From: Lachnospiraceae bacterium
GTDB lineage: Bacteria > Bacillota > Clostridia > Lachnospirales > Lachnospiraceae
Direction: 5' to 3'
DNA length: 64,000 nt
Assembly (NCBI GenBank): GCA_017523785.1
Contig: JAFWVX010000015.1
Coordinates: 1 to 64,000 of the forward strand
Shown here: positions 55,671-64,000 of the stretch, in pieces
Position numbering within the stretch: position 1 is the stretch's first letter
How the letters are laid out: each line of letters starts with the position of its first letter
The notes under the pieces: model-generated
The model's input: the letters and a program-made list of their open reading frames with translations, nothing else
Told to the model about the DNA's origin: nothing
Database searches by the model: none
Translations under genes and position numbers: made by a program

Positions 55671-57379
55671 TATTTTAAATATTCCCTCTCATACATCATG
55701 AATTTATCCATAGGTATATCATAAAGCGAGTCATCATCTCTAGATTTTACTTTATGGAAATTATAAACAGAATACTTTTTATAAATTTCATCTATCATTT
55801 GATGAACATCATCAAGTGGTAGGTTTGCCCTCTTAAGTAATTCTAAACTTAAAAAATTAGCTGATATCTCATTTATAAAATCATCTTTTTTATTTTTATT
55901 TTTATTGTCAAAGATGAAAAGCGGTGTTACATAGGCATTAGTACATTCATAATCTAAAACATCATCATAAACAAATTTATTTATCTCATTTCCAAAACTT
56001 GCATTGTGATCACCGAAAAACAATATTATGACATGCTCATCTACATTACTAAAATAATCTATCAAAATCTCTATCGCCTCATCAGACAGTTTCATTAGTG
56101 ACAAATATGAGTCAACTGCCTCTCTATTTTTGTAATTAGTCATGAGTGACAACACCTTTGCATCATCGAAATTTTTATAGCCGCTATGGTTTTGCATTGT
56201 TATTCCAAATAAGAAAAGTTTCTCAGAAGACTCTACTGCATTTTCGTATCTTCTGATTACTTCCTCATACATTGATTTATCACTTACATAGTTTCTAACA
56301 TACTCTTTATGTTTGAAGTCATTGAAGAACAGTAATTCATCAAAGCCAAACCTTTTATAAACTTTATTTCTATGATAATTAGTCGCGGTATATGGGTGCA
56401 TAGCAATAGTCTTATATCCAAGACTTGAAAAATATCTTGCTATACTATATTTATCTCTTTTTACAAAATTATTATATGGCATTACTGGATATGGGTAATT
56501 ACCTATAGTCATTCCAGTCAAAAATTCAAACTCAGTATTTGCAGTCCCACCACCAAAGGTATTTACATAGAGTTTTCCCTTAGTGACCTTAGATAAACTA
56601 TCATAATAAGGTGTGACAGGCATATTTGCTTTAATATGAGTATGGGCTGTGCCAAAGCTCTCATTCATAATAGCAATTATATGCGGCCTTTCAATATTTC
56701 TCATCTTAACATTAGCAAAATTGTGTGCACTTTTTGTGTTTATATTATTAAGAAATTCTTTAGATGAAATATTGAGTTTTTTGCTCCTGTGAAATATTGG
56801 GATTGATGATATAAAATTATATATATACCCCTCATTTTCGCCAGCATTTAATGAATAATCGTATTGTTTATCAGATATTTTATCTTTCAAAATGAAGAAT
56901 GATACAAAAAACAAAATTATCTGCCTAGCTTCATACCAAAAATAACTATATATATTGAGATTTGAATTTAAATAAGAACTTAAGTCTACTTTTATTTTAT
57001 TGTGAACAATTTGAAATACAAACTCAAATACAATTACCACAAAAAATATTATAAAAACCAGTTTAATTTCATAGGTATATCCGCCAGCAACTTCTTTAGC
57101 AGTGTTAATTGATAATATATCCGATAAATTAATATTTGTTCCTCTAAACTCATGTACATAATACATAGTCAAAGATAACAAATAAAATAGAGTAATTACA
57201 ATTAAAAAACTAATTCTAATATCATAAAAAAAAATATTAAAAAAAGTATAAATACAAAAGACTGCCAAAAAGTTATAAAATAGCATTTCTCTTCTCTTTG
57301 GCAACAAATTTACATTACCAACACACATAAACTGCGAACAGAAATACACAATTATACTTGTAAATATTGTTCTAAGCAT
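55670..57379 (-). CDS. LtaS-like sulfatase-family membrane phosphoglycerol transferase
   Basis: 569 residues. Five hydrophobic segments in the first 165 residues precede an extracellular alkaline-phosphatase/sulfatase domain. E240 in AIMNESFG, the nucleophile threonine T279 in FGGGTANTEFEFLTGM and the metal site FFGDHNASFG match lipoteichoic acid synthases and related glycerol-phosphate transferases. It is expected to build or decorate wall polymers. Encoded between glmM and the cysteine desulfurase with one-base overlaps on both sides. Confidence 0.88.
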   Translation of the reverse strand: MLRTIFTSIIVYFCSQFMCVGNVNLLPKRREMLFYNFLAVFCIYTFFNIFFYDIRISFLIVITLFYLLSLTMYYVHEFRGTNINLSDILSINTAKEVAGGYTYEIKLVFIIFFVVIVFEFVFQIVHNKIKVDLSSYLNSNLNIYSYFWYEARQIILFFVSFFILKDKISDKQYDYSLNAGENEGYIYNFISSIPIFHRSKKLNISSKEFLNNINTKSAHNFANVKMRNIERPHIIAIMNESFGTAHTHIKANMPVTPYYDSLSKVTKGKLYVNTFGGGTANTEFEFLTGMTIGNYPYPVMPYNNFVKRDKYSIARYFSSLGYKTIAMHPYTATNYHRNKVYKRFGFDELLFFNDFKHKEYVRNYVSDKSMYEEVIRRYENAVESSEKLFLFGITMQNHSGYKNFDDAKVLSLMTNYKNREAVDSYLSLMKLSDEAIEILIDYFSNVDEHVIILFFGDHNASFGNEINKFVYDDVLDYECTNAYVTPLFIFDNKNKNKKDDFINEISANFLSLELLKRANLPLDDVHQMIDEIYKKYSVYNFHKVKSRDDDSLYDIPMDKFMMYEREYLK

Positions 57380-58725
57380 TATATGGCATAGCCTTTCTTA
57401 ATGATAACATCTTTTATAATTCCAATATATTCTTTACACTTAGCTATACTACCAGCCTCTACCATTATACGAACTACATTTTCAGTCCCTGAAGCTCTAA
57501 GTAGTATTCTTCCATCATCTCCGATAAGTTTTTCAGTCTTACTTTTTGCATCTAACACATCCTTATCTTCCATACATTTATTCTTATCACTAACTTTAAT
57601 ATTTTCTAATAGTTGAGGATATAATTCAACTTCTTTCGCAAGTTCACTCAAGGTAGTTTTTTTACTTATAACTACATCCATCAATTTTAATGATGTGAGG
57701 ACACCATCTCCTGTATTTGCATGCTTTGAAAAAATAATATGTCCAGATTGCTCGCCACCGAAGGAATAGTCATTATCCGCCATACAGGCTTGAACATTTT
57801 TATCGCCAACTGCAGTCTTTTCATACTTGATTCCTATTTTATCAAATGCCTTATATAGACCAAGATTAGACATAACAGTCGTAACAACTGTATCCTTTTT
57901 CAATTTTCCGTCTTCCTTCATTGATTTAGCACAGATATACATAATCTTATCGCCATCAACTATGTTTCCCTTCTCATCAACAGCTATACATCTATCAGCA
58001 TCGCCTTCAAAGGCAAAACCTATATCCATACCATTCTCAATCACATACTTTTGAAGTCCCGCAATATGAGTTGAACCAGCATTGTCATTAATATTTGAAC
58101 CATTTGGATTATTGTTAATCACATATGTCTCTGCGCCAAGCGCGTCAAAGACACTTTTCGCAATTTGAAAAGCAGATCCATTTGCCAAATCGAGTGCAAC
58201 TTTTTTTTCTTTAAAACTATTCATAGGTATAGAAATGAGATAACCTATATATCTATTTCTACCAGCGAAGTAGTCAACAGTTCTACCTATGTCTGTCTTT
58301 GTAGCATATGCAACTTCAGGAATCTTGCCATCAAGATAATCCTCTATCATATCAGTTACATTCTCTTCAAGTTTTTCGCCTTTTGAATTGAAAAGTTTAA
58401 TTCCATTGTCACTATATACATTATGAGAAGCAGAAATCATAACACCGACATCAAATTGTTCTGTGCGGACAACATAACTAATTGATGGTGTACTGGTAAC
58501 ATGAAGTAAATATGCATCTGCGCCAGTAGAAGTAATTCCCGCAGCAATTGCATACTCAAACATATAACTAGAACGTCTAGTATCTTTTCCTATGACCACT
58601 CTACAATTTTTATTCTTTTTACTATAATAGTAACCCAAAAACTTGCCAATCTTAAATGCGTGGTCTGCAGTAAGGCTTACATTCGCCTCTCCCCTAAAGC
58701 CATCAGTTCCAAAATATCTTCCCAT
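57379..58725 (-). CDS. glmM: Phosphoglucosamine mutase
   Basis: 448 residues. YFGTDGFRGEAN at the N-terminus, the phosphoserine S100 in MISASHNVYSDNGIKL, metal loop EGDADRCIAVD and RASGTENVVRIM. It makes glucosamine 1-phosphate for peptidoglycan and other amino-sugar polymers. Follows the rfb genes by eight bases. Confidence 0.95.
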   Translation of the reverse strand: MGRYFGTDGFRGEANVSLTADHAFKIGKFLGYYYSKKNKNCRVVIGKDTRRSSYMFEYAIAAGITSTGADAYLLHVTSTPSISYVVRTEQFDVGVMISASHNVYSDNGIKLFNSKGEKLEENVTDMIEDYLDGKIPEVAYATKTDIGRTVDYFAGRNRYIGYLISIPMNSFKEKKVALDLANGSAFQIAKSVFDALGAETYVINNNPNGSNINDNAGSTHIAGLQKYVIENGMDIGFAFEGDADRCIAVDEKGNIVDGDKIMYICAKSMKEDGKLKKDTVVTTVMSNLGLYKAFDKIGIKYEKTAVGDKNVQACMADNDYSFGGEQSGHIIFSKHANTGDGVLTSLKLMDVVISKKTTLSELAKEVELYPQLLENIKVSDKNKCMEDKDVLDAKSKTEKLIGDDGRILLRASGTENVVRIMVEAGSIAKCKEYIGIIKDVIIKKGYAI

Positions 58726-58733
58726 ATTATCTC

Positions 58734-59594
58734 CTAAATAACATTAATCTCTTTTAAATATCTATCTAGTGCATCTTGCCAAGTTGGCATCTTTTTAAAT
58801 CCTGCATTTAAATACTTTGTTTTATCAAGTCTAGAATTCTTTGGTCTTTTTGCCCTTGCATTATACTCTTCTGTAGTTACATCATTAACTTTAATAGACT
58901 TATTTATTTTCTTAAATATCTCTCTTGCAAAATCTGCCCAAGATACAAAACCTTCATTAGTCAAATGATATATACCATACTTATCTGTGTTAATCATATC
59001 AACTATTGCCTTAGCCATATCAAATGTATATGTCGGTGAACCTATCTGGTCAGAAACAATATTGAGTTCAGTCTTAGTCTCTGAAAGTTTAATCATAGTC
59101 TTTATAAAATTATTTCCAATCTTTCCGAAGACCCATGAAATCCTAATTATAAAATACTTATCAAGTTTTTTAACTTCTAGCTCTGCAAGATATTTTGCTT
59201 TTGCATACTCGCAAAGTGGATTAGTCTCATCATCTTCTTTGAAAGGCTTGTCACCATTTCCGCCAAAAACATAGTCAGTAGAGAAAAATACAAGTGGTAT
59301 ATTGTATTTTTGACATTCAGAAACTAAGTTAGAAGTTCCCTTCACATTGATTTCATAGTTTAAATCTTTTTCATCTTCAGCCAAATCAACTTTAGTATAT
59401 GCTGCGCAGTGAATCACATATGAAAACTTGTGTGAATCAAAAAACTTAGATACTGCCTCGTTATCAGTAATATCTAAATCCGCACTACCAACTCCAATAT
59501 TTGGAATCCCTCTTCTATTTAATTCGTCAACTATGTCTGAGCCAAGCTGACCTGTAGCACCTGTAACTAAGACATACTTCTTTTCATCGCTCAT
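58734..59594 (-). CDS. rfbD: dTDP-4-dehydrorhamnose reductase
   Basis: 286 residues, short-chain dehydrogenase. NADP loop VTGATGQLGSDI, FFSTDYVFGG and the catalytic Y-x3-K in CEYAKAKYLAE; KRPKNSRLDKTK near the end is family-typical. Final reductive step to dTDP-L-rhamnose. Part of rfbA-rfbB-rfbD. Confidence 0.94.
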   Translation of the reverse strand: MSDEKKYVLVTGATGQLGSDIVDELNRRGIPNIGVGSADLDITDNEAVSKFFDSHKFSYVIHCAAYTKVDLAEDEKDLNYEINVKGTSNLVSECQKYNIPLVFFSTDYVFGGNGDKPFKEDDETNPLCEYAKAKYLAELEVKKLDKYFIIRISWVFGKIGNNFIKTMIKLSETKTELNIVSDQIGSPTYTFDMAKAIVDMINTDKYGIYHLTNEGFVSWADFAREIFKKINKSIKVNDVTTEEYNARAKRPKNSRLDKTKYLNAGFKKMPTWQDALDRYLKEINVI

Positions 59595-59606
59595 CTATAC
59601 TCCAAA

Positions 59607-60638
59607 CTATTTTTTATCCATTCTATATCCATACATCTTATCAAAATAGTTTTGATATTCACCACTAATTATATGCTCCCACCAAGGCTTATTATTCAAG
59701 TACCAATCAATAGTCTTATCTATTCCTTGTTCAAAAGTAACAGATGGTTTCCATCCGAGTTCTTTCTCAATCTTTGCAGGATTCATAGCATATCTCAAAT
59801 CATGGCCTGGTCTATCTTTTACAAACTCTATTAATGACTCTGGCTTATCAAGTTTCTTTAAAATAATTTTAACTATATCAATATTTGCCTTTTCCGCATG
59901 ACCACCGATGTTATATACTTCACCATCTTTTCCATCTCTAACTATCATGTCAATAGCTCTACAATGATCTTCAACATAGAGCCAGTCACGGACATTCTTT
60001 CCCTCACCATACACTGGAAGTTTCTCATTGTTCAATGCTCTACTAATCATAAGAGGAATAAGTTTCTCTGGGAAATGATATGGTCCATAGTTATTTGAGC
60101 ATCTACTAATTGTGCAAGGTAATTTAAATGTTCTATGATATGCCATTACAAGTAAATCAGCTGAAGCCTTAGATGCTGAATAAGGACTTGAAGTCTTTAT
60201 AGGATAAGTCTCATCAAATTGCAAATCAGGTCTTTCAAGTGGCAAATCACCATATACCTCATCAGTAGATACTTGATGATATCTCTTTATTCCATACTTT
60301 CTACAAGCATCCATCAAAACTTGAGTTCCTAAAATATTTGTCTTCAAAAATATTTCCGGATTCTCAAGAGACCTATCTACATGAGACTCAGCTGCAAAGT
60401 TAATGCAGTAATCTGGCTTTTCCTTTTCAAATATTTCATAGATAGATTTTCTATCAGTAATATCTACCTTATAAAACTTATAATTCTTTTTATCTTTTAT
60501 TGGTTCTAAGGTCTCCATATTTCCAGCATAAGTAAGTGAATCTATACAAATGATATTGTCATTTGGATACTTATTCACCATATAATGCATAAAATTACCA
60601 CCAATAAATCCTGCACCACCTGTAACTATAATATTCAT
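59607..60638 (-). CDS. rfbB: dTDP-glucose 4,6-dehydratase
   Basis: 343 residues. NAD loop VTGGAGFIGGNFMHYM, FAAESHVDRS, STDEVYGDLP and YSASKASADLL with the catalytic tyrosine and lysine; TISRCSNNYGPYHFPEKLIP is diagnostic. Converts dTDP-glucose to the 4-keto-6-deoxy sugar. Confidence 0.96.
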   Translation of the reverse strand: MNIIVTGGAGFIGGNFMHYMVNKYPNDNIICIDSLTYAGNMETLEPIKDKKNYKFYKVDITDRKSIYEIFEKEKPDYCINFAAESHVDRSLENPEIFLKTNILGTQVLMDACRKYGIKRYHQVSTDEVYGDLPLERPDLQFDETYPIKTSSPYSASKASADLLVMAYHRTFKLPCTISRCSNNYGPYHFPEKLIPLMISRALNNEKLPVYGEGKNVRDWLYVEDHCRAIDMIVRDGKDGEVYNIGGHAEKANIDIVKIILKKLDKPESLIEFVKDRPGHDLRYAMNPAKIEKELGWKPSVTFEQGIDKTIDWYLNNKPWWEHIISGEYQNYFDKMYGYRMDKK

Positions 60639-60654
60639 ACCATTCTCCTATTAA

Positions 60655-61539
60655 TTATACTTGACGGATAAACTTTCCATCTAATATATCTTTTAAATAT
60701 TTTCCATATTCATTTTTCTTATATGTCTCATATGCCTCATACATCTTGTTCTCATCTATCCAACCATTTCTAAATGCTATCTCTTCAAGGCAGGCAATCT
60801 TTCTATGTTGATGGTCCTCTATGGTTTTTACAAAGTTAGTTGCTTCAACTAGTGACTCATGAGTTCCTGTATCAAGCCAAGTAAATCCTGCTCCAAGTAA
60901 TTCAACATTTAAACTATTATTTTCAAGATAAATTCTATTTAAGTCAGTGATTTCAAGTTCACCTCTCTTTGAAGGTTTTAAGTTTTTAGCATACTCAACT
61001 ACATTTGTGTCATAGAAATATAATCCAGTCACACAGTAATTTGATTTTGGTTTCTCTGGCTTTTCCTCTATACTTATAGCCTTGCCATCTTTATCAAACT
61101 CAACTATACCAAATCTCTCAGGGTCATCCACATAGTAACCAAATATAGTTGCACCATTTGTTATCTCACTAGCCTTTTTAGTCTTAGCAGTAAAACCATG
61201 ACCATAGAAAATGTTATCACCTAAAATCATTGATGCAGTGTCATTTCCAATGAAATCAGCACCGATGATAAATGCCTGCGCAAGTCCATCTGGGCTTGGT
61301 TGAACCTTATATGACAGATTGATACCAAACTGACTTCCATCCTTAAGTAAATCTTTAAACCTTGGTGTGTCCTGCGGTGTTGAGATAATTAAAATGTCTT
61401 TTATCCCAGCACCCATCAAAACAGATAGCGGATAATAAATCATTGGCTTATCATAAATTGGAAGTAACTGCTTTGAAGTTACCATAGTAAGTGGATATAA
61501 TCTAGTTCCAGAACCTCCAGCAAGAATTATACCTTTCAT
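60655..61539 (-). CDS. rfbA: Glucose-1-phosphate thymidylyltransferase
   Basis: 294 residues. [18 protein letters not shown] and [20 protein letters not shown] form the nucleotide/sugar site; ILGDNIFYG and [11 protein letters not shown] follow. It activates glucose 1-phosphate, which the phosphoglucomutase in this window can supply. First of the rfb genes; the epimerase gene rfbC is not present between them. Confidence 0.96.
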   Translation of the reverse strand: MKGIILAGGSGTRLYPLTMVTSKQLLPIYDKPMIYYPLSVLMGAGIKDILIISTPQDTPRFKDLLKDGSQFGINLSYKVQPSPDGLAQAFIIGADFIGNDTASMILGDNIFYGHGFTAKTKKASEITNGATIFGYYVDDPERFGIVEFDKDGKAISIEEKPEKPKSNYCVTGLYFYDTNVVEYAKNLKPSKRGELEITDLNRIYLENNSLNVELLGAGFTWLDTGTHESLVEATNFVKTIEDHQHRKIACLEEIAFRNGWIDENKMYEAYETYKKNEYGKYLKDILDGKFIRQV

Positions 61540-61559
61540 GTTATAAACTCCTTTTAACT

Positions 61560-62960
61560 TTATTGAATTGGATATACTGCATCTTCTCTATCTACAAGTG
61601 TTGAATCAACTCCAGTCTTCTTTGTCATTCTATATTCAAAATAGTCTTTTGCAACAGTTGGGAACAATGCATAAGATAGTATGTCCTCGTCCTGTTCTTT
61701 GTAGAAGCCCATTTCTTTTTCAAAATCTTTAAGCTGTGGTTTTATATTATCAGCAGGTCTTCCTTTTATCTGTGGCTCATCACCTAAAATCTTTTTAACC
61801 ACTTCAGGATTCATTGGCTTAATTGTTTTACCAAATTCACCGTGAACTAATTTTTTAGATTCCTTAGGAACCATCTTATATCTTTCACCTGCAAGTACAT
61901 TCATAACTGCCTGAGTTCCTACAATCTGTGATGATGGTGTAACAAGTGGCGGCTGACCAAAATCTTCTCTAACTCTTGGTATCTCTTCAAGTACCTCATC
62001 AAGCTTATCAAGTTTTCTAGCCTCAGTAAGTTGAGAAATTAGATTTGATAACATTCCACCAGGAACTTGATATTTTAATGTATTAACATTTACTCCGAGA
62101 ACCTTTGGACTTAATAGACCACTCTTTAGGCACTCGTCTCTATATTTACTAAAATATTTTGCAAGTTCAATCAATTTATTTATATCAATTCCAGTGTCAT
62201 ACTCAGTTCCTTCAAACGCCTTAACCATTACATCAGTTGCAGGTTGAGAAGTGCCAAGTGCAAATGGCGATAATGCAGTATCAATAATATCGCAGCCAGC
62301 TTCAACAGATTTAAGTAAAGTCATAGAAGCCATACCAGAAGTATAATGAGTATGTAATTCGATTGGTAATTTAGTTGACTTCTTAAGTGTCTTAACAAGT
62401 TGCTCTGCAGTATAAGGAAGCAAAAGTCCTGCCATATCTTTAATACATATAGAGTCAGCCCCCATGCTCTCAAGGTCCTTGGCAAGTTTAGCCCAGTAAT
62501 CAAGAGTGTATGCATCACCCAAAGTATAAGAGAAGGCAACCTGCAAATGTCCACCCTCTTTCTTAGTCGCATCAATACAAGTTTTCAAATTTCTTATATC
62601 ATTCAAGCAGTCAAATACTCTTATAATATTAATTCCATTCTCTATAGACTTTTTTACAAAGTATTCAACTGTATCATCAGCATAGTGATTATAGCCTAAA
62701 ATATTTTGTCCTCTAAAAAGCATTTGCAACTTTGTATTCTTAAAATGCTTCTTAAAGTTTCTTAGTCTATCCCATGGGTCTTCGTGCAAAAATCTTAGGC
62801 AGGCATCAAAAGTTGCTCCTCCCCAACACTCAACAGCATAAAAACCAGCCTTATCCATATCATCAAGCACTGGTTCCATTACTTCATAAGGCATTCTAGT
62901 AGCAATTAAACTTTGATGTGCATCTCTAAGTGTCGTATCAACAATTTTAACTTTAGACAT
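61560..62960 (-). CDS. oadA: Biotin-dependent carboxyltransferase subunit (oxaloacetate decarboxylase alpha / transcarboxylase 5S type)
   Basis: 466 residues. The HMGL-like barrel has [16 protein letters not shown] with its metal ligands, the biotin-site [35 protein letters not shown] and [13 protein letters not shown]. The usual C-terminal biotin-carrier domain with its MKM motif is absent; the protein ends shortly after the PYC-OADA domain. A separate carrier protein must exist elsewhere. Likely part of a Na+-pumping decarboxylase or a pyruvate/oxaloacetate carboxyltransfer system. Located 20 bases after the helicase gene. Confidence 0.9.
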   Translation of the reverse strand: MSKVKIVDTTLRDAHQSLIATRMPYEVMEPVLDDMDKAGFYAVECWGGATFDACLRFLHEDPWDRLRNFKKHFKNTKLQMLFRGQNILGYNHYADDTVEYFVKKSIENGINIIRVFDCLNDIRNLKTCIDATKKEGGHLQVAFSYTLGDAYTLDYWAKLAKDLESMGADSICIKDMAGLLLPYTAEQLVKTLKKSTKLPIELHTHYTSGMASMTLLKSVEAGCDIIDTALSPFALGTSQPATDVMVKAFEGTEYDTGIDINKLIELAKYFSKYRDECLKSGLLSPKVLGVNVNTLKYQVPGGMLSNLISQLTEARKLDKLDEVLEEIPRVREDFGQPPLVTPSSQIVGTQAVMNVLAGERYKMVPKESKKLVHGEFGKTIKPMNPEVVKKILGDEPQIKGRPADNIKPQLKDFEKEMGFYKEQDEDILSYALFPTVAKDYFEYRMTKKTGVDSTLVDREDAVYPIQ

Positions 62961-62979
62961 ACTATCTCCTCGCTAATAA

Positions 62980-64000
62980 TTATATTTTTTCCAATTTGGC
63001 AAATGCGGCAAAAAGAGTTTTTGAGCCTACATCGTCAAATTCAACTGTAACTTCGTAGTCTCTTCCAACATCTTCTATATTTGTCACCTTGCCATCACCA
63101 AATTTTATATGGCTAACTCTATCTCCAACTTTGTAATCAAGCGAAGTCGCCTTAACTATGTTAGAACCTGTCTTATATGTATCTATACTTTTCTTTAAGT
63201 CAACTTTTGAAACTCCAGTATTACTATAATCAATAAACTTATTATTAGAAAAGCTTCCTTTAAATCTATTCTTAGAATAACTACCTCTATTGCTTCTAAA
63301 CTCCATATCTAGTTCATCTCCAAGATATGAACCCGCACTTGGTAACATATTTTTTACTATATTACTATTGTCAATTTCATCAACAAATCTACTTACAAGA
63401 TAAGTATTGTAATTGCCATTATGCATTCTTCTTCTAGCTGCTGATAAATATAGATTCTTTCTAGCTCTTGTGATGCCCACATAACACAGTCTTCGCTCTT
63501 CCTCTATTTCATCATTGCTATCATCTGCAGTGATTGCTTGATATGATGGAAATACTCCTTCATTCATGCCAGTCAAATAAATATTATCATATTCAAGTCC
63601 CTTAGATGCATGAAGCGACATGAGTGTCAATTTATCTTCACTACTATCTAAATTGTCAGTGTCAGAGACAAGTGCAATCTCATATAAGAAATCTTCTAAG
63701 ATAACCTTTGCCGACATATTAGTTGCTAAGTCTTTTAATATGTCATTTTCAACTGACATAGGATAGGTCTTTTTGAAGGTAATTGCCTTATTTCTTAATT
63801 CATAAATATTTTCAAGTCTTTCCTTGCCATCCTCTGAACCATACTCGTCCATAAGGAATTCTTCGTAACAATTTGCAAGTAATTTATTTATTATTCCATC
63901 AATCTCATTCTCGTTCTTAAGTAGTATAATTAAATCTACAAAACTTTTAATCTTTTCTTTTATCTTTGCACCCAAGTCCAACTTATCATAATTAAATATT
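62980..64000 (-). CDS. pcrA: PcrA/UvrD DNA helicase, C-terminal part (runs off right edge)
   Basis: The frame is open to base 64000, so the start lies beyond the window. Visible are LTLMSLHASKGLEYDNIYLT, EEERRLCYVGITRARKNLYL (late SF1A motifs), a basic serine-rich linker and the C-terminal Tudor-like domain VGDRVSHIKFGDGKVTNIED typical of PcrA. It unwinds DNA in repair and conflict resolution. It is distinct from the shorter UvrD-like protein at 43122-44957. Confidence 0.93.
   Translation of the reverse strand, partial: IFNYDKLDLGAKIKEKIKSFVDLIILLKNENEIDGIINKLLANCYEEFLMDEYGSEDGKERLENIYELRNKAITFKKTYPMSVENDILKDLATNMSAKVILEDFLYEIALVSDTDNLDSSEDKLTLMSLHASKGLEYDNIYLTGMNEGVFPSYQAITADDSNDEIEEERRLCYVGITRARKNLYLSAARRRMHNGNYNTYLVSRFVDEIDNSNIVKNMLPSAGSYLGDELDMEFRSNRGSYSKNRFKGSFSNNKFIDYSNTGVSKVDLKKSIDTYKTGSNIVKATSLDYKVGDRVSHIKFGDGKVTNIEDVGRDYEVTVEFDDVGSKTLFAAFAKLEKI

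Noticed and set aside
1..64000. CRISPR arrays, rRNA, tRNA or insertion sequences
   Set aside because: No regularly spaced direct repeats, no rRNA or tRNA-like segments and no transposase genes were seen.

Overview
The window is AT-rich DNA (low GC throughout, AT-biased codons) in which every gene I can support lies on the minus strand. The gene content fits an anaerobic member of the Clostridia: a selenium/molybdenum purine-catabolism gene set, class III fructose-1,6-bisphosphatase, archaeal-type ProS, an LtaS-like sulfatase, SLH-type surface proteins and a carboxyltransferase of the decarboxylase type. I cannot name the species. Genes are packed into operons with short overlaps. Transcription runs from high to low coordinates.

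Region 1-21.8 kb is a purine (urate/xanthine) degradation locus. In transcription order it holds dpaL (ygeX), ygeY, ygeW, a three-subunit molybdenum hydroxylase with a MOSC protein, and ssnA. A 3.7 kb block of unrelated small genes follows, including a damaged HEPN/MNT toxin-antitoxin pair. Then come ygfK, a single-chain molybdenum hydroxylase, a small membrane-protein module, and the first 64 codons of a hydantoinase-like gene (hyuA) that runs off the left edge. The expected chemistry is molybdenum hydroxylation or reduction of the purine ring (hydroxylases, YgfK), deamination or ring opening (SsnA, HyuA), removal of ureido groups (YgeW, YgeY), and final cleavage of 2,3-diaminopropionate to pyruvate and ammonia (DpaL). 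A GC-rich palindromic repeat recurs in this locus and was not seen elsewhere in the window. It sits between genes, supplies two stop codons, and in one case lies in frame inside hyuA.

Region 21.9-28.7 kb is a housekeeping operon: cca, phosphoglucomutase, mreB, recD2 and a ComF-like phosphoribosyltransferase. Region 28.7-30.7 kb is an arginine unit, an amino-acid-binding lipoprotein plus argF, behind a promoter with three ArgR-like boxes and closed by a terminator. Region 30.7-39.9 kb is an RND efflux operon (TetR regulator, HlyD-type adaptor, RND pump, two TolC-like proteins) followed closely by proS. The TetR gene has a strong promoter with palindromic operators.

Region 39.9-51.1 kb runs from two SLH-type secreted paralogues through a MacAB-like exporter (adaptor, ATPase, permease), a UvrD-like helicase, a two-component system whose kinase is frameshifted in an A9 tract, and ispE. 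Region 51.1-64 kb has a PcrA fragment at the right edge, a biotin-dependent carboxyltransferase without its biotin domain, rfbA-rfbB-rfbD (no rfbC), glmM, an LtaS-like enzyme, a cysteine desulfurase, a secreted surface protein and fbp, ending in a terminator. Many of these genes concern the cell envelope.
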